A stretch of DNA of 64,000 nucleotides from contig CM074763.1 of the NCBI GenBank assembly GCA_037355855.1, positions 2,666,001-2,730,000 of the forward strand, written 5' to 3'. The DNA comes from Pseudo-nitzschia pungens. Lineage: Eukaryota > Bacillariophyta > Bacillariophyceae > Bacillariales > Bacillariaceae. Made by a program: the position numbers and the translations under genes. Positions 43,832 through 55,125 of this stretch are shown in pieces. The stretch's first letter is position 1, and every line of letters starts with the position of its first letter. Under the pieces are notes generated by a model. It saw only the letters and a program-made list of their open reading frames with translations, was not told the DNA's origin and did no database searches.

Positions 43832-46800
43832 ATGAAAGGCTACCAATCGATGCAATCGTCATCCTCCGAAGAACCGGGATCCGATTCGAAAGAAAACGGA
43901 CAAACACAAGAAACAATCATCGAGACTCCCTCGGTCGACAAGAGAGAGTACAAGCACATTTGCTTGGGTGGAAGCGACAAACAAAATAGCCGAAACAAAC
44001 TGCAGGTATTGCTGATCAGCGATCCCGAAACTGACAAAGCCAGTGCCGCCATGGACATTGGCATTGGCCAATTCTGCGATGGAAAACACCTCCCGGGGAT
44101 TGCCCATTTTTTGGAACACATGCTCTTTATTGGGACCACCAAATACCCGGACGAAAACGCATATGATTCCTATCTGAATTCTTACGGGGGATCCTCCAAT
44201 GCTTACACGGACTTGGAACACACCTGCTACTATTTCGACGTGCAGGTAGATTCCCTCGAGGGGGCCCTGGATCGATTTGCTCAGTGCTTTATCGGTCCCT
44301 TGTTTTCCAAAGGGGCATTGGAACGGGAGGTTCAGGCCGTTGACAGCGAACACGCCAAGAACTTGATGCAGGACACATGGAGGACGTATCAGCTCTCCAA
44401 GTCCAAGCTGGTGGAAAATAGCGATCACCCCTACGGATCATTTGGAAGCGGGAATGCCGAATCACTGCCGACCGTGGTAGCCAGCAGCAACGATGATGAC
44501 GGCAAAGAAAACGACGATAGCGGAACCCACATTCGGGAGCAATTGGTGGACTTTTTCCATACCTATTACCGAAAAAGCTTAGATCTATACAAATTGGTCG
44601 TTCTCGGAAAAGAATCGTTGGAAGACCTCGAGGCCTTGGTCGAACGCTACTTCGTGGAGTTGGTCGATCTCTTTGACAACGACGAAAGCAAAAGTACCAG
44701 CAGCGCTCCAGATTCCGCAGCGACTATTATGAGGGATCTCTATCCTGGTCCCGATTCGTGGAACGTTCCACAGCGCCTGCATGTGGTCCCCATCTCGAAG
44801 GTTCACATGCTGTCACTCCAGTTTCCGATGCGAGAGATCAAAAGCCTCTACAGGAGTAAGCCCACAAATTACCTTTCTCACCTCTTGGGACACGAGGGGC
44901 GTGGATCCCTGCTGTCCCTGTTGAAGGCGAAGAAGTACGCTACCGATTTGCTTGCTGACGGCAGCTCCAAATCCTGTGCAGCCTTTTCAATCTTTACCAT
45001 CAGGATAGAACTGACCGAGTTGGGAATCGAAAACGTGGACCAAATTGTATCGATGGTATTCGCGTATACGGACCTTTTGAAAGCCGAGGGACCACAAGAA
45101 TGGATTCATACCGAAGCACAGACCGTTAGCGACATGCAGTTTCGCTTTTTGAGCAAGCGCAATCCGATGGATTATACCAGCAGCGTTGCAGATTACCTAC
45201 AGCAATACCCTCCCAGCTTGTGTTTGAGCGGCAACTACAAAACATTTGAATGGGATCCAGATGCGGTTGCCGAGTGTTTGGCGAGCCTGACTCCCGACAA
45301 TCTTTTTTTGATGGTCTCGTCACCGACCTTTGAGGGCACCACACAGGAAACCGAAAAATGGTACGGGACCCAATACACTTCGGTCGAGCCCAGTGAAGCT
45401 TTGTGGAATGATTGGAAAAACGTCAAGCACAGCGAGTATCCGGTGCTCAAGTTGCCGGTTGTCAACGACATGATTGCCACCGAGTTTGATTTGATCGAAT
45501 CTTCCTCCTTCCCCAAGGACAAACCTCAGTGTATTCACCAAGACAATAATCTGCGTCTTTGGTACAAACCAGACAACGTCTTTGATATGCCGAAGGTGAT
45601 TCTTATGTACCATTTTGCCAGTGGAGAGGGCATGTTCACTCCCCAGTCGATCGTCGCTGCACAATTGTTCACGGAGCTTGTCACAGAGCAGTGCAACGAA
45701 TTCAGTTACGAGGCCACGATGGCGGGACTGCATTGCCAAATCATGCCTTCGTCCTCTGGCCTCGATCTTCAAGTCACGGGCTACAACCACAAGGCCCACG
45801 TAATGGTCGAACGGCTTCTGGATACAATGATGGATTTACTCAAGGACGATCCCGACGATTCCATTGTCGAAGTGTTTGATCGAATAATGTTTCAACTCGA
45901 ACAGGACTTTCATTCCTTCATGGTAGGCCAGCCGTATCAACATTGCATTTATGCGGGGAATTTAGTGCTAGAGCCCCGAATCCCCATCGAAGATAAGATG
46001 AACGTCCTGAAGCAAATCAGCTTATCGGAGGTGCTGACCTTTGCAAAAGGCTTTCTGAAGCATTGTCACCTTGAGGGATTGGTTCACGGTAACGTGACGG
46101 CGCAGCATGCTTATGATATTACCAGCATGGTATGGAGCAAGACGCATCCCGCGAAGAAAAACTCGCTGGAAACGACTGTTACAAGAGCGCCGCTCGAAAG
46201 ACGTGTTGTACAACTGTGCGACAACGGTAAAAACGACTCGTCGGCCTCGTCGCTGCCACCCTCCTTCCTCTACCGTTTTCCCGAATTCAATGAGGCAAAC
46301 CCAAATTCGTGCGTTCAAGTTGTTTTGCAAATGGGAGCGCTTGACCTGGAAAGCAACTCGACACTGGCTCTCTTTGCTCAATTGATCCGAGAACCCGCCT
46401 TCAATCAGTTGCGTACCGAGGAACAACTCGGATACATAGTCCACACGTCTCTCAAGACAAGTGGGGATCACGTCAAGGGCCTCTTGCTTTTGGTTCAGTC
46501 CGATTCCTTCGACCCGGATCATGTAGAGGAGCGCATCGAAGTCTTCCTGGAAAATTTCCGGCAACGTCTGGTAGACATGTCTGACTCTAACTTTCAAACC
46601 TTTGTGGACACCGTTGTCGCTAGCCTGTTGGAAAAGGTATGTGTACTTGTTTCGTTCTTGTTCGCGGGTCCTTTTTGCGCTACAAATGCATGGATGTCAA
46701 GCTACTTTCGTTGCTTCTTGTCTTCTGACTTTTTCTGTGCGACATACAAATCGTTGTTCCATACCGTATCGTTCCACACCATTCGATTTACACAGAGCAA

Positions 46801-47221
46801 AAATCTTGGCGAGGAAGCTACTAATTATTGGCGTGTGATTCTAAACAAGACGTTTGACTTTTCGAGGTATCAGAAAATCGCGGATCACGTGAAGAAGCAT
46901 ACGAAAGCAAAGGTCTTGAGTTTTTACGACAAGTACGTTGCTGCAAATGCCCCCTGCCGACAAAAGCTCTGCGTGCATGTCGTAGCGAAACAACACGAGG
47001 TGGCGCCAGAGGCAGGAGAAAAAGCGTCCGAAAACGGCAATGCTGTTGCCGGTAAAACAAAAATCAATGCGTCCCAGGTGATTTGCATCGATGATCCTGT
47101 GGAATTCCGAAGATCAATGCCCCTCTACTCTATGCCTGCCAAGGTCAATGTAGACGTAGTTGCTATTGAAATCAATCGGCACAACGATGGGGAAATCACG
47201 GGAGGAACTGACGGTAGCTAA
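43832..47221 (+). CDS. Insulysin-type M16 zinc metalloprotease (insulin-degrading enzyme family)
   Basis: Exons 43832..46636 and 46796..47221 give 1,076 residues. The intron is 159 nt, a multiple of three with no in-frame stop, so an unspliced message would stay open. The inverted zinc motif HFLEH (near residue 91) and the third ligand region EREVQAVDSEHAKN (near 170) are intact, followed by the other three M16 half-domains, e.g. FNQLRTEEQLGYIVHTS, the conserved C-terminal segment of the family. Family members degrade small peptides in an enclosed chamber in cytosol, mitochondria or peroxisomes. No clear targeting leader is seen, so a cytosolic location is the default. Length is close to the usual 1,000 residues. 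Confidence 0.94.
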   Translation: MKGYQSMQSSSSEEPGSDSKENGQTQETIIETPSVDKREYKHICLGGSDKQNSRNKLQVLLISDPETDKASAAMDIGIGQFCDGKHLPGIAHFLEHMLFIGTTKYPDENAYDSYLNSYGGSSNAYTDLEHTCYYFDVQVDSLEGALDRFAQCFIGPLFSKGALEREVQAVDSEHAKNLMQDTWRTYQLSKSKLVENSDHPYGSFGSGNAESLPTVVASSNDDDGKENDDSGTHIREQLVDFFHTYYRKSLDLYKLVVLGKESLEDLEALVERYFVELVDLFDNDESKSTSSAPDSAATIMRDLYPGPDSWNVPQRLHVVPISKVHMLSLQFPMREIKSLYRSKPTNYLSHLLGHEGRGSLLSLLKAKKYATDLLADGSSKSCAAFSIFTIRIELTELGIENVDQIVSMVFAYTDLLKAEGPQEWIHTEAQTVSDMQFRFLSKRNPMDYTSSVADYLQQYPPSLCLSGNYKTFEWDPDAVAECLASLTPDNLFLMVSSPTFEGTTQETEKWYGTQYTSVEPSEALWNDWKNVKHSEYPVLKLPVVNDMIATEFDLIESSSFPKDKPQCIHQDNNLRLWYKPDNVFDMPKVILMYHFASGEGMFTPQSIVAAQLFTELVTEQCNEFSYEATMAGLHCQIMPSSSGLDLQVTGYNHKAHVMVERLLDTMMDLLKDDPDDSIVEVFDRIMFQLEQDFHSFMVGQPYQHCIYAGNLVLEPRIPIEDKMNVLKQISLSEVLTFAKGFLKHCHLEGLVHGNVTAQHAYDITSMVWSKTHPAKKNSLETTVTRAPLERRVVQLCDNGKNDSSASSLPPSFLYRFPEFNEANPNSCVQVVLQMGALDLESNSTLALFAQLIREPAFNQLRTEEQLGYIVHTSLKTSGDHVKGLLLLVQSDSFDPDHVEERIEVFLENFRQRLVDMSDSNFQTFVDTVVASLLEKVCVLVSFLFAGPFCATNAWMSSYFRCFLSSDFFCATYKSLFHTVSFHTIRFTQSKNLGEEATNYWRVILNKTFDFSRYQKIADHVKKHTKAKVLSFYDKYVAANAPCRQKLCVHVVAKQHEVAPEAGEKASENGNAVAGKTKINASQVICIDDPVEFRRSMPLYSMPAKVNVDVVAIEINRHNDGEITGGTDGS

Positions 47222-48195
47222 GTTTGTCCCTCTCTACCGGAGAACATTGAGAAAATACGAAGTAGGGGAATAACTTTCTACAGAAAACTTAAGTTAGATC
47301 GGGCCAGCAAAATTGAAAATGACTCCATCTACTACACGCGTATCTCATTCAAAGCCTTCACATTAGTTCTCTCTATCGTCTGTAATCAATTTTCCTCGAA
47401 ATTATTCTGGTTCCATTGGATTAGGAACTCCAACTCTAGATGTCTCAGATCACCTGTGTAATGAGAATATTAATATTCGTAGTATTAATACCGAAACTTC
47501 GTAATACTGCTCTTTCGTTTGTTGATGCGATTTGCAGTTTTCCCCTTTTTTCACTGGAAACAAGACAACGTCCCCTTCGAAAATCCCTCGGTTGCTGTTG
47601 GTGTCATCAGTCATCAGGGTTCTTCATGGTGGTTCATGGTCGTTCACGGTCGTTCACGGTCGTTCACGGTCGTTCCAGAAACTTAGATTCACCCGATTTT
47701 TTTCTTATTGCCCTCTCATTTCAACGAATAATGATTGCGAACGCTTCCTACGCCCTTGCAATCACACTAAAAGATTTTGTTCGTTGTTACGTAGGATGAA
47801 ACGTGTACGGTACGTACCCGCCTTCACATGGTAAGGATAGCTGATGATGTTTTGTGATTGTTGATGTTTCCTTCGAAAGTTGAACTGGTGTACCGGTACG
47901 ACGTAAGGTTACCTGCTGTAAGGTTACTAGTATATTCACATACGTACCGGTACTGTTTCGCTTACAGGTGTCTTTCTTTCAGATTCAGAGCAATGCAAAA
48001 CAACGGAAATCAATTGCAAAAACTTCATCTCTTCAACTCCTGGGATCGGGGACGACACGGACAAGGATTTTCAATCGTCGTAATCTCCACAATCCATTTC
48101 AAACGCGACTGATGGATTGGTCCTACTGAATTGCAAGCACTGTAGAAGATCAAAGTATTATACACTCAAACACCAAAACATTTTCCCGGCTCACA
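47222..48195. other. Spacer with a short tandem repeat
   Basis: No gene seen. A 10-bp unit CGTTCACGGT is repeated about four times at 47631-47676. GTAAGGTTAC words lie near 47903-47930. The 3' part should contain the promoter of the tandem-ACT gene. Confidence 0.5.
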
Positions 48196-49586
48196 ATGTT
48201 TGCAGCAACGAATCGAATCATCCGCCCGGCAGCATTGCGAGCAGCACTGAGGCTGCGAGCCAACAGACTGATGCCCTTAGTATGTTTCCTGTTGTTGATT
48301 GGATCGACTCGAAGTAACAACCGTTGGTAATTGTCCACGATTGTATTTCCCGTCAAGTTCATTTCACTTTCGGACAACGATAGAGGTCCTCACAATATGT
48401 GCATCTTTCCATCTTCTCTTCTCCATCGATTCCTGCCGCTGCGATACCATGATTGTTTCTCTGAATGCTACTCATCTTGCAAACAATGTCGGTGCAAATC
48501 GCTATGCGAACGAATGGAATGTACTCAAATCCAATCCAATCCAATCCAATGCCCAACCAATCCGCACACTCCAACAGCACGAACAGACGCTGACCGTCGC
48601 CGCCGACCGCTTCTATTCTTCCACCCGCAGGCAACACGAGCAGCAAACCAAACTGGTGATCAATGCGGTCGGTACCGACCGCCTCGGCATTGTTCACGAC
48701 ATGACGAAGGAGGTCATCGATGCCGGTGGCAACGTCGGCGCTTCCCAGGCGGCCAAGCTGGGAAAGTACTTCTCGCTCATGATGCTGGTGGAGGTTCCTG
48801 AATCCGCCGTAAAGACCCTCGAGGAGAGCCTCGAAACCCTGGAAGATCTGTCGACGAGCATCTGTGTCGCAAAGGACGATGACGGCGCGGCCGCTTCCAT
48901 GCAAACGATTGGATACAAGGGGGCACTGAGCCTGGAGGTGAGCGGAAATGAGCTTTTGCGAACGTGCCCGGATGAATACCTTGGGATTCGTTGGAATGCA
49001 CGGGTGTGACGACTTTGCCATGAACGGGTCGAAGCCAAGCTGTGGCTTTTTGTGGTTCATAGCGCTGCCACCAACAAAGTGCATCTTGCTGAGTCCGGCG
49101 TCGAGAACGCTAAACTTACGGTGTGTTTCACTTTGCGCTTCCTCGCTTCGCTTCGTTTTCGTTTGATGTGCGTCGTATTTTCTGCAGGGAGCCGATCATC
49201 CCGGCATTGTTCACAAGGTGACAAAGATATTGTCCTCGAATGGACTGAACATTGACTCGCTGGAGACCGCGGACGAGCTCGCGCCACAAGGAGGAACGGG
49301 TACGATTTATTACTATTATGCAGTGGTTTTTGGTCTTTTGGCATCTCGACTTGTCTTGCTGTGATGCATTATTCGTCTGCGATTCTCTCACCGACGTGCC
49401 GTTGTTGTTGTTATCGTTGTTGTGGCTGCAGTCCTGTTTCGCATGATCGGCATCACGCAAGCGTACGAACCGCTGTCGGCGGGATTCGACGTCGACAAAA
49501 TCAAACAAGAACTATCCGAACTGGGAGACGCCCTGAATTGCGACATCGAACTCATCGATCTCGACCCCGATGACGACATCTCTTGA
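48196..49586 (+). CDS. Mitochondrial-type tandem ACT-domain protein (GcvR-like)
   Basis: Model: exons 48196..48279, 48578..48937, 49188..49299 and 49432..49586, 236 residues, all GT-AG and in frame. Exon 1 encodes an Arg/Ala-rich amphipathic leader (FAATNRIIRPAALRAALRLR), typical of mitochondrial import. Two ACT domains follow: LVINAVGTDRLGIVHDMTKEV and, across the exon 2/3 junction, SLEGADHPGIVHKVTKIL. ACT pairs bind amino acids or other small ligands; the closest bacterial arrangement is GcvR, regulator of the glycine cleavage system, but the ligand here is unknown. The exon 2 acceptor (after CCAACAG) is the least certain boundary; an alternative start at 48451 would remove the leader. Confidence 0.78.
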
Positions 49587-49969
49587 AAGAGATATTTCGA
49601 TTCGTGCATTGGGAGAAAAGAGCGCAGCGCGAGGGAACACAATGATCGAACGAGCAGCATTGGTGCAAAACGTTGCGAGACTGGAAAAAACGCAACCAAT
49701 TGTGTCTCGTAAATTTCGTTTTGCCTGAAAAGACGACGAGTTAAAAAAATAGAAAAACAAGTAGACATACTTTCAGTACAACGGCAAAAGCTGCATTACC
49801 CTATTGTTCGATTGGAAAATACAAATAAAAATGTATAATAATAATAACCATAAAAATACAATAGTTGTTGAATCCGCACAGTCAAAATAATATTGGTGAA
49901 CCAAATCGATCGAAAGCTCCAACCAAAAAATCCTTTCTAACGCTAATACAGCGTACGAAGCGAGGTCTT
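49587..49969. other. Convergent 3' spacer
   Basis: AT-rich, no gene. It holds the 3' ends of the ACT-domain and alpha-galactosidase genes; AATAAAAATG near 49823 could be a polyadenylation signal for the leftward gene. Confidence 0.5.
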
Positions 49970-51643
49970 TCATTGCTGGGTTTCCCCTTTTTCGGTGGTC
50001 CTCCTCCTCCTCCTCGTCGTCGTCGTCTTTGCCGCCGCCGCTGCTGCTGATTTTTGTGTGGATTGGGTCAGGACTCGGATGTTGCTCAGTCGAAGCGCAA
50101 CGACATCGTGGGAGGGAACGCCATTCGAAATCTCGTCTTGGTACACACCCAGATCGGAGTGCGCCCACAGATCCCGGACGCTCGCCGAAATCGAGACGAG
50201 CGTAACAGAAGAAGCTTCCGCATCCGCATCCGCCACGGCCGCCTCTGGAAATCCACCGATCCGGAGACGCCGTCCGTCGACAGCGGCGAGACTCCCCTTC
50301 TCCGCAGAGTGCGGGTGGCGGGGGTTCCTTGCCCGTCCTCCGCCTCCGCCGACGCGGAGAAACTTGCCCACGTCCACAACGTCCGAGAATCGTGCCGTGA
50401 TGGTCTGGGTCTTTCCCGATCGATTGAACAAGACGACGGCCACGTCGCCCCCCGACAGGTCTCCCGCCCAGACCTCGATGGGGCCGTCGTCGGTTGCGGT
50501 TTTGCCTTCGCTTTCGTTTTCGCTTTCGCTTTCGCCATTTTCGTCGACCGGCGGCAAACCGGACCATCGCTTGTAGCCCTGGACGCCGAGTGGATCCTGG
50601 TTGATGGCAATGAGTTCTCGGTTGGAAATAATGTCCCAGATCTCGTCGGGAATCGATCTCAAGTCGTTGGCCAGCAACAGGGGTGCTTTCATCAGGCACC
50701 AGAGAGTAAAGTGGGCCCGCTGTTCGGAAAGGGTCAGGCCGCCCCCGGCGTTGCTAACGTCGTTGCCACCGTCGTTGCTACCGTCGTTGCTCTTGCTTTT
50801 TCTTTTTCTGTTGCGCGCGCTCGTTCCCACCTGCAGCATGTCGGGATCGTTCCATCCCCCCGGTCCCGCGTACTCGTGCCAGCGATCGTTGGCATCGGCA
50901 ATGCTCACGACCGACCCCCAGTCGTTCCGGATGTCCCCGGTGGTCCTCCAGGAATTCCCGCCGACCGTGGTGCCCCAGGTCGCCGGGTCCTGGATGCCCC
51001 ACTCGCAGAGGCTGAAAAAGAAGGGGGGACGCCCTTTCCTGGCGGCGGCGGCCACCAGCGCCTCGTGCATGCGCCGGTAGCGGGTTTTTACGCGGCCCAG
51101 GCCGCTGGCGAAGCAGTTGTCGTACTTGAGGTAGTCGACGCCCCAGGAGGCGTACAGCTCGGCGTCCTCGGCCTCGTGGCCCAGTCCCCCCGGCCGCCTC
51201 TGGCAGGTCAGGAGGCCGGAATCGCTGTACAATCCAAACAAGAGGCCCAGGCCGTGGACGGTCTCCGACAGGGAAGCAATGCCGGAGGGAAAGAGTTTCG
51301 GGTCTTCCCGGATGTAGCCGGTTTCGTTGCGGGAGCGCTGCCAGCAGTCGTCCAGGTTGATGTAGGTGTAGCCCAGGTCGTGGAGGCCGGAATCGACCAT
51401 GGCCCTGGCCATTTCTTCGACGAGCTTTTCGTTGATGTCGCAGCCAAAGAGGTTCCAGGGGTTCCATCCCATCTGCGGGGTTCTTCCCGGGGCATCGTCG
51501 CGGTGTGTTTCGGAGCGGGACACGGGATCGGAAGCGATTTCCGATGGGTGGGGGTTGGGATCATCTTCGACCCCCGAGGCAAAGAGAACGCCGATAGGAA
51601 TCAAGAGGAGCGAAAGGACTCGTGGAATCGTTGGATGCCACAT
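49970..51643 (-). CDS. Secreted alpha-galactosidase, glycoside hydrolase family 27
   Basis: 557 residues, single exon, ATG at 51643. The N-terminal signal peptide VLSLLLIPIGVLFASG (residues 9-24) directs secretion. GH27 signatures are clear: TPQMGWNPWNLFGCDINEK, YINLDDCWQ, then YLKYDNC near residue 173, whose Asp is the catalytic nucleophile, and GGWNDPDMLQVG with neighbouring acid/base residues. A C-terminal beta-sandwich-like region is interrupted by low-complexity inserts (Lys/Ser/Asn-Gly near 270-290; Glu/Ser near 365-375). It cleaves terminal alpha-galactosyl residues from glycolipids or polysaccharides. The gene is markedly GC-rich. The opposite strand is open over its whole length, a codon-bias artefact. 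Confidence 0.94.
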   Translation of the reverse strand: MWHPTIPRVLSLLLIPIGVLFASGVEDDPNPHPSEIASDPVSRSETHRDDAPGRTPQMGWNPWNLFGCDINEKLVEEMARAMVDSGLHDLGYTYINLDDCWQRSRNETGYIREDPKLFPSGIASLSETVHGLGLLFGLYSDSGLLTCQRRPGGLGHEAEDAELYASWGVDYLKYDNCFASGLGRVKTRYRRMHEALVAAAARKGRPPFFFSLCEWGIQDPATWGTTVGGNSWRTTGDIRNDWGSVVSIADANDRWHEYAGPGGWNDPDMLQVGTSARNRKRKSKSNDGSNDGGNDVSNAGGGLTLSEQRAHFTLWCLMKAPLLLANDLRSIPDEIWDIISNRELIAINQDPLGVQGYKRWSGLPPVDENGESESENESEGKTATDDGPIEVWAGDLSGGDVAVVLFNRSGKTQTITARFSDVVDVGKFLRVGGGGGRARNPRHPHSAEKGSLAAVDGRRLRIGGFPEAAVADADAEASSVTLVSISASVRDLWAHSDLGVYQDEISNGVPSHDVVALRLSNIRVLTQSTQKSAAAAAAKTTTTRRRRRTTEKGETQQ

Positions 51644-52363
51644 CTTTGTCAACGGTCGTTGGTTGTGGTTGTGGTTGTGGTTGTGGATGTGGTGGTGATA
51701 GTTTTCTTTTGTCGATCAATAAAAATGTTGTAGTTGGTTGGCTGGTTGGCTGGTTTGCTTTGTTTGTTGGGTCCTAGCTTCATCTAGTTCTTGGCTCGCC
51801 GAAGAGTTTTGATTGACGATAATCTTACTACGGAATTCCCATCAACTGTCCCGAATTCCGTAGTACCGGTAGACTGAAGACTGAGGACGATGGATCATGG
51901 ATCCTCGTCACTTGTGATGTTGGGTTGCGATCTCGATTTTCATTCCTGACATTTTTTTTTGACACGAAACGATTTTTTCATAAGTGGCGGGTTAAAAAAT
52001 AAATATTACGGTAAGGCTTAAGACTACTCGTGACTTTACTTTACTTGACTATTGATTCATTCGACTTGACTTGACTTGATCATCATTCGTGTTTGCATCT
52101 CGGAACATAGGTATGATACATACCTTATTAGAGTATGTTATGAGTTTCGCACGGAGCAGGCGTCACGCGTCAGTCTTCATCGCATGCCGTCAACCGGCAT
52201 CAACCGAAAACCGAGAGGTTGGCGGATTGTAGCGGATTGCGGATTGCGGATTGTGGAATTGAAAGGCACTGAAAGCCGAAACTCTCGTTGCAGTAACTTA
52301 CATGTACTCCCCGTGAACATCTCCACAACCGTGACGACGACAACCACAACAACAACGACAACG
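51644..52363. promoter_or_regulatory. Divergent promoter region between alpha-galactosidase and acetyltransferase genes
   Basis: 720 bp, no gene seen. It separates two divergently transcribed genes. It contains GTGGTTGTGGTT repeats just upstream of the galactosidase start and CTTGACTTGACTTGA near 52050-52080. An in-frame open region (52076-52363) precedes the acetyltransferase ATG but begins without an ATG. Confidence 0.45.
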
Positions 52364-53605
52364 ATGGGCTATCCCAGAAGACGAAGGAGAATCGCTCGGA
52401 TTCGTTTCGTCCTAACGATGATCGGAGTGGCGATCACGGCTGCTCCGTTCTTTGTCCATCCCGCTCTGGGATTCGCGGTTCCGGCGTCGACCAAGAAAAT
52501 GGGATTCGGTGGCATCGCCCCTTCTCGCAGCAGCAGCGACAGCAAGAATCACAACGATCCGACACATGCGGCGATTCGCGTGGATCCTCTGGTGGTTCCC
52601 CCGCCGAAACCCGAAACAAACAACCGTTTCGGGGAACCCCTGCCGGTCCTGACCCCGGACATTGTCGGGCTCGCCGATCTGCGATACGATGAGTGGATGG
52701 CCCAGTCGGAGAAAGAGACAGAAACGACGATTTCCGGTGGAGAATCCGTGTCCCGGTCCCCACCAAGCCGGTACGCCTTTCGCATGGCCACGGCCGAGAT
52801 CCTTTCCGAGCGATCGGAGGGAGGATCCGTGACCTTTGTGGCCAAGCAACAGCAGCAGCAGAAACGCATGCAGAAACAACCATCGAAAGAAGCCCGGGAA
52901 CGCATCGTGGTTGGTGCCGCCGAGCTCAGCCCCATCGAATTCGAGGGAATCGTCCTGAAGCGCGAACCTTCGAGCGACGCAAAACAGGTGGGATTGTACG
53001 TCACGGACGTCGTCACCTCGTCCCTGCACCGTCGCATGGGAATCGCCAACCGACTGATGGACGCCCTCGAGCACTACGCGTACGAGCAGTATGCGGTGGA
53101 GAAAAACAAGGATGCGGATGAAGATGAAAATAAACATGCGGATGAAGATGAACATGCGCATGCTGCCAACGAGGCAGTGGTGGTCACCCTGTACCTCCAC
53201 GTCAAGGCAGACAATCCCACGGCCCGGTCCTTTTACTCCAACCCGCAGCGGGGGTACGTGCTCCGGGACACGGATGCCGACGGGGACGCCGAAACGGTCG
53301 GAGCGTGTTTCCGCTTCGACACGGCGCGGCTCGAGACCAACGCCGGAATCGATCCCCGCGAGGGACAGGTCCTGCTGTGCAAGACGCTGACCCCGAGCGG
53401 GCACCGGCAACTGACCGATCGGATCGCGGCGCGAGAGGCGCGGCAAAGCGACGAAAAGGCGACCGACGAGGGCGCGGAAGCGCGAGCGGCATCCGCACCG
53501 GCATCGTCATTCGCCGCCAAGAAATCGCGGGGATTCGGAGGGGGCTTTGGCGGGGCTTCCGGCACAAGCAAGCGGAAGGAAAAGGGCAGGCTTAAATCGA
53601 AATGA
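52364..53605 (+). CDS. Organelle-targeted GNAT-family N-acetyltransferase
   Basis: 413 residues, single exon. The leader has basic residues, a hydrophobic core (FVLTMIGVAITAAPFFV) and then ALGFAVPAS, close to the diatom signal/transit junction motif, predicting plastid import. The acetyl-CoA-binding motif A is visible: LYVTDVVTSSLHRRMGIANRLMDALE, with RRMGIA matching the Arg/Gln-x-x-Gly-x-Gly/Ala loop. A later HVKADNPTARSFYSNPQRGY is the usual C-terminal GNAT segment. A His/Asp/Glu-rich low-complexity insert (about residues 247-268) separates the two halves, and the C-terminus is Ala/Gly/Lys-rich. The substrate (protein N-terminus, lysine or small molecule) cannot be told. The ATG at 52364 is the one that gives a clean leader. 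Confidence 0.85.
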   Translation: MGYPRRRRRIARIRFVLTMIGVAITAAPFFVHPALGFAVPASTKKMGFGGIAPSRSSSDSKNHNDPTHAAIRVDPLVVPPPKPETNNRFGEPLPVLTPDIVGLADLRYDEWMAQSEKETETTISGGESVSRSPPSRYAFRMATAEILSERSEGGSVTFVAKQQQQQKRMQKQPSKEARERIVVGAAELSPIEFEGIVLKREPSSDAKQVGLYVTDVVTSSLHRRMGIANRLMDALEHYAYEQYAVEKNKDADEDENKHADEDEHAHAANEAVVVTLYLHVKADNPTARSFYSNPQRGYVLRDTDADGDAETVGACFRFDTARLETNAGIDPREGQVLLCKTLTPSGHRQLTDRIAAREARQSDEKATDEGAEARAASAPASSFAAKKSRGFGGGFGGASGTSKRKEKGRLKSK

Positions 53606-55125
53606 AATGAAACGCAATGAAATGCAATAAAGGAACGAGCGAGCGACACAGGGTATCGGCGGGTTTGTCGGATGGTTTTCGGTTTTGGTTTTGGGTTTTG
53701 GTTTGGGTTTCGGCATGGACCGCAATGCAACGCCGCCCGTGGTGATTTGCCTCGAACCGCGAACGCTCTTCCGGACTTGCGTCGGATACGGATCGTATCC
53801 AAACGTGCGCCGTGCTGTATCGTGCCGCAATTCTTCGCCGAGCATGCATCCGACGATTGTACACGCGCGCAACCGTGTCCGAATAGATAAATAAATCATC
53901 GATGCACGGTGAATCTTCTTGCAACCCTCAAGCTGGCGCCTCGATCTATTCCAGCTGTTCGGAATGATTCATTCATTTCATTTCATTTCGTTTCGTTTCA
54001 CGGCAAAGGACCAAACTACAAAATACCGTGCTTGTACCCCGAGATCTCATAGGTCTAGATTGATTCAATCCCCAAACTGAGAATACTCTTGTCGGCGGAA
54101 GAAGAAATCGAGCCCGGAATGTTTGTGGCAAACCCCACTGCTACACGCACGAGTACGGTACGCACTTATATTTTGGGTAAGGAAAGTGCGTTCGCAGCGC
54201 ATTGTTTCATCATCATGATTATTACAGATTATTAGTTTCAAACTACACGCCTAAACGAATCAATCGTAGGTAGTACAAATTTGAAATAGAATTTGAAATT
54301 TTGATGAAATATTGGATACAAGTACTCCGGCCAATTCGACTTAGAAATGCTTAGAGTCAAGGTGGTTGTGCGGTTCAAAGTTATAATTTGTTCCGGCACA
54401 TGATGTCTTGGAGCCATATCAACAACATGATATATTATAGATATTATTTTAATATTATATTATTTTCCGTACCGTTTGCAATGGATGGCTGAACATAAAT
54501 TTGGAGAAAGTTTCGAATTTGAATGCAAAAAATAATGAACGACACTAATCTTACTTCGAAAGTTTATGTTCGTGTACGCAAAAGTATGACGTACTCGTAA
54601 TCACTAATCACTTAGATGGCCCAACCCCGTAACGAATGAAGAATCATCGGCTAAGATTACCGTATTCGCAAAACGCAAAACTTGTGATTAAAAACAAACA
54701 ATCAAGACCCGGTGAGCACTCAAGTCCTTTGAGATCCGGAAGGCACTTTAAAAAGGAAACCTTACCTTACGGTAAGATTTTAATTATGTGTGTTTAAAAA
54801 AGATCTTTCATTCCGTTTTCTTGTTCCGCAATCTGGACTCGCTCATCTCAAAACTCCCAAAAATCCATCCCGTTCGTGACATCTTCCTTCTTGTAGAGAA
54901 GAATGCAAGTCCCGATGATTCGTACAGTTGGTGAGAATATACTACGTGTAGCGGCACCGTACCATACAGTACCTAGTGTACACAAAACGGAGAAAACGAA
55001 AAAACTCAATCCGGCTTGGATTCTCGATTCGTAGTCATACTTGTTGCAGTTGTGTTGCTTCGCTTTGCGCTTTGTTTTGCTTTTCCGCTTCCTTTGGCAA
55101 TGAAAATTATTTGTCATTGCGCACA
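53606..55125. other. Spacer without supported genes
   Basis: A GGTTTTGG-rich stretch (53672-53705) with translations that are repeat-driven, otherwise AT-rich sequence. GTAAGG/CCTTAC words lie near 54760-54780. Sequence just before 55126 should be the promoter of the oxidoreductase gene. Confidence 0.5.

Noticed and set aside
50054..51733. 559-codon open frame on the plus strand opposite the alpha-galactosidase gene
   Set aside because: It mirrors the GH27 gene; strong G/C codon bias leaves the antisense frame open. No domain is recognisable.
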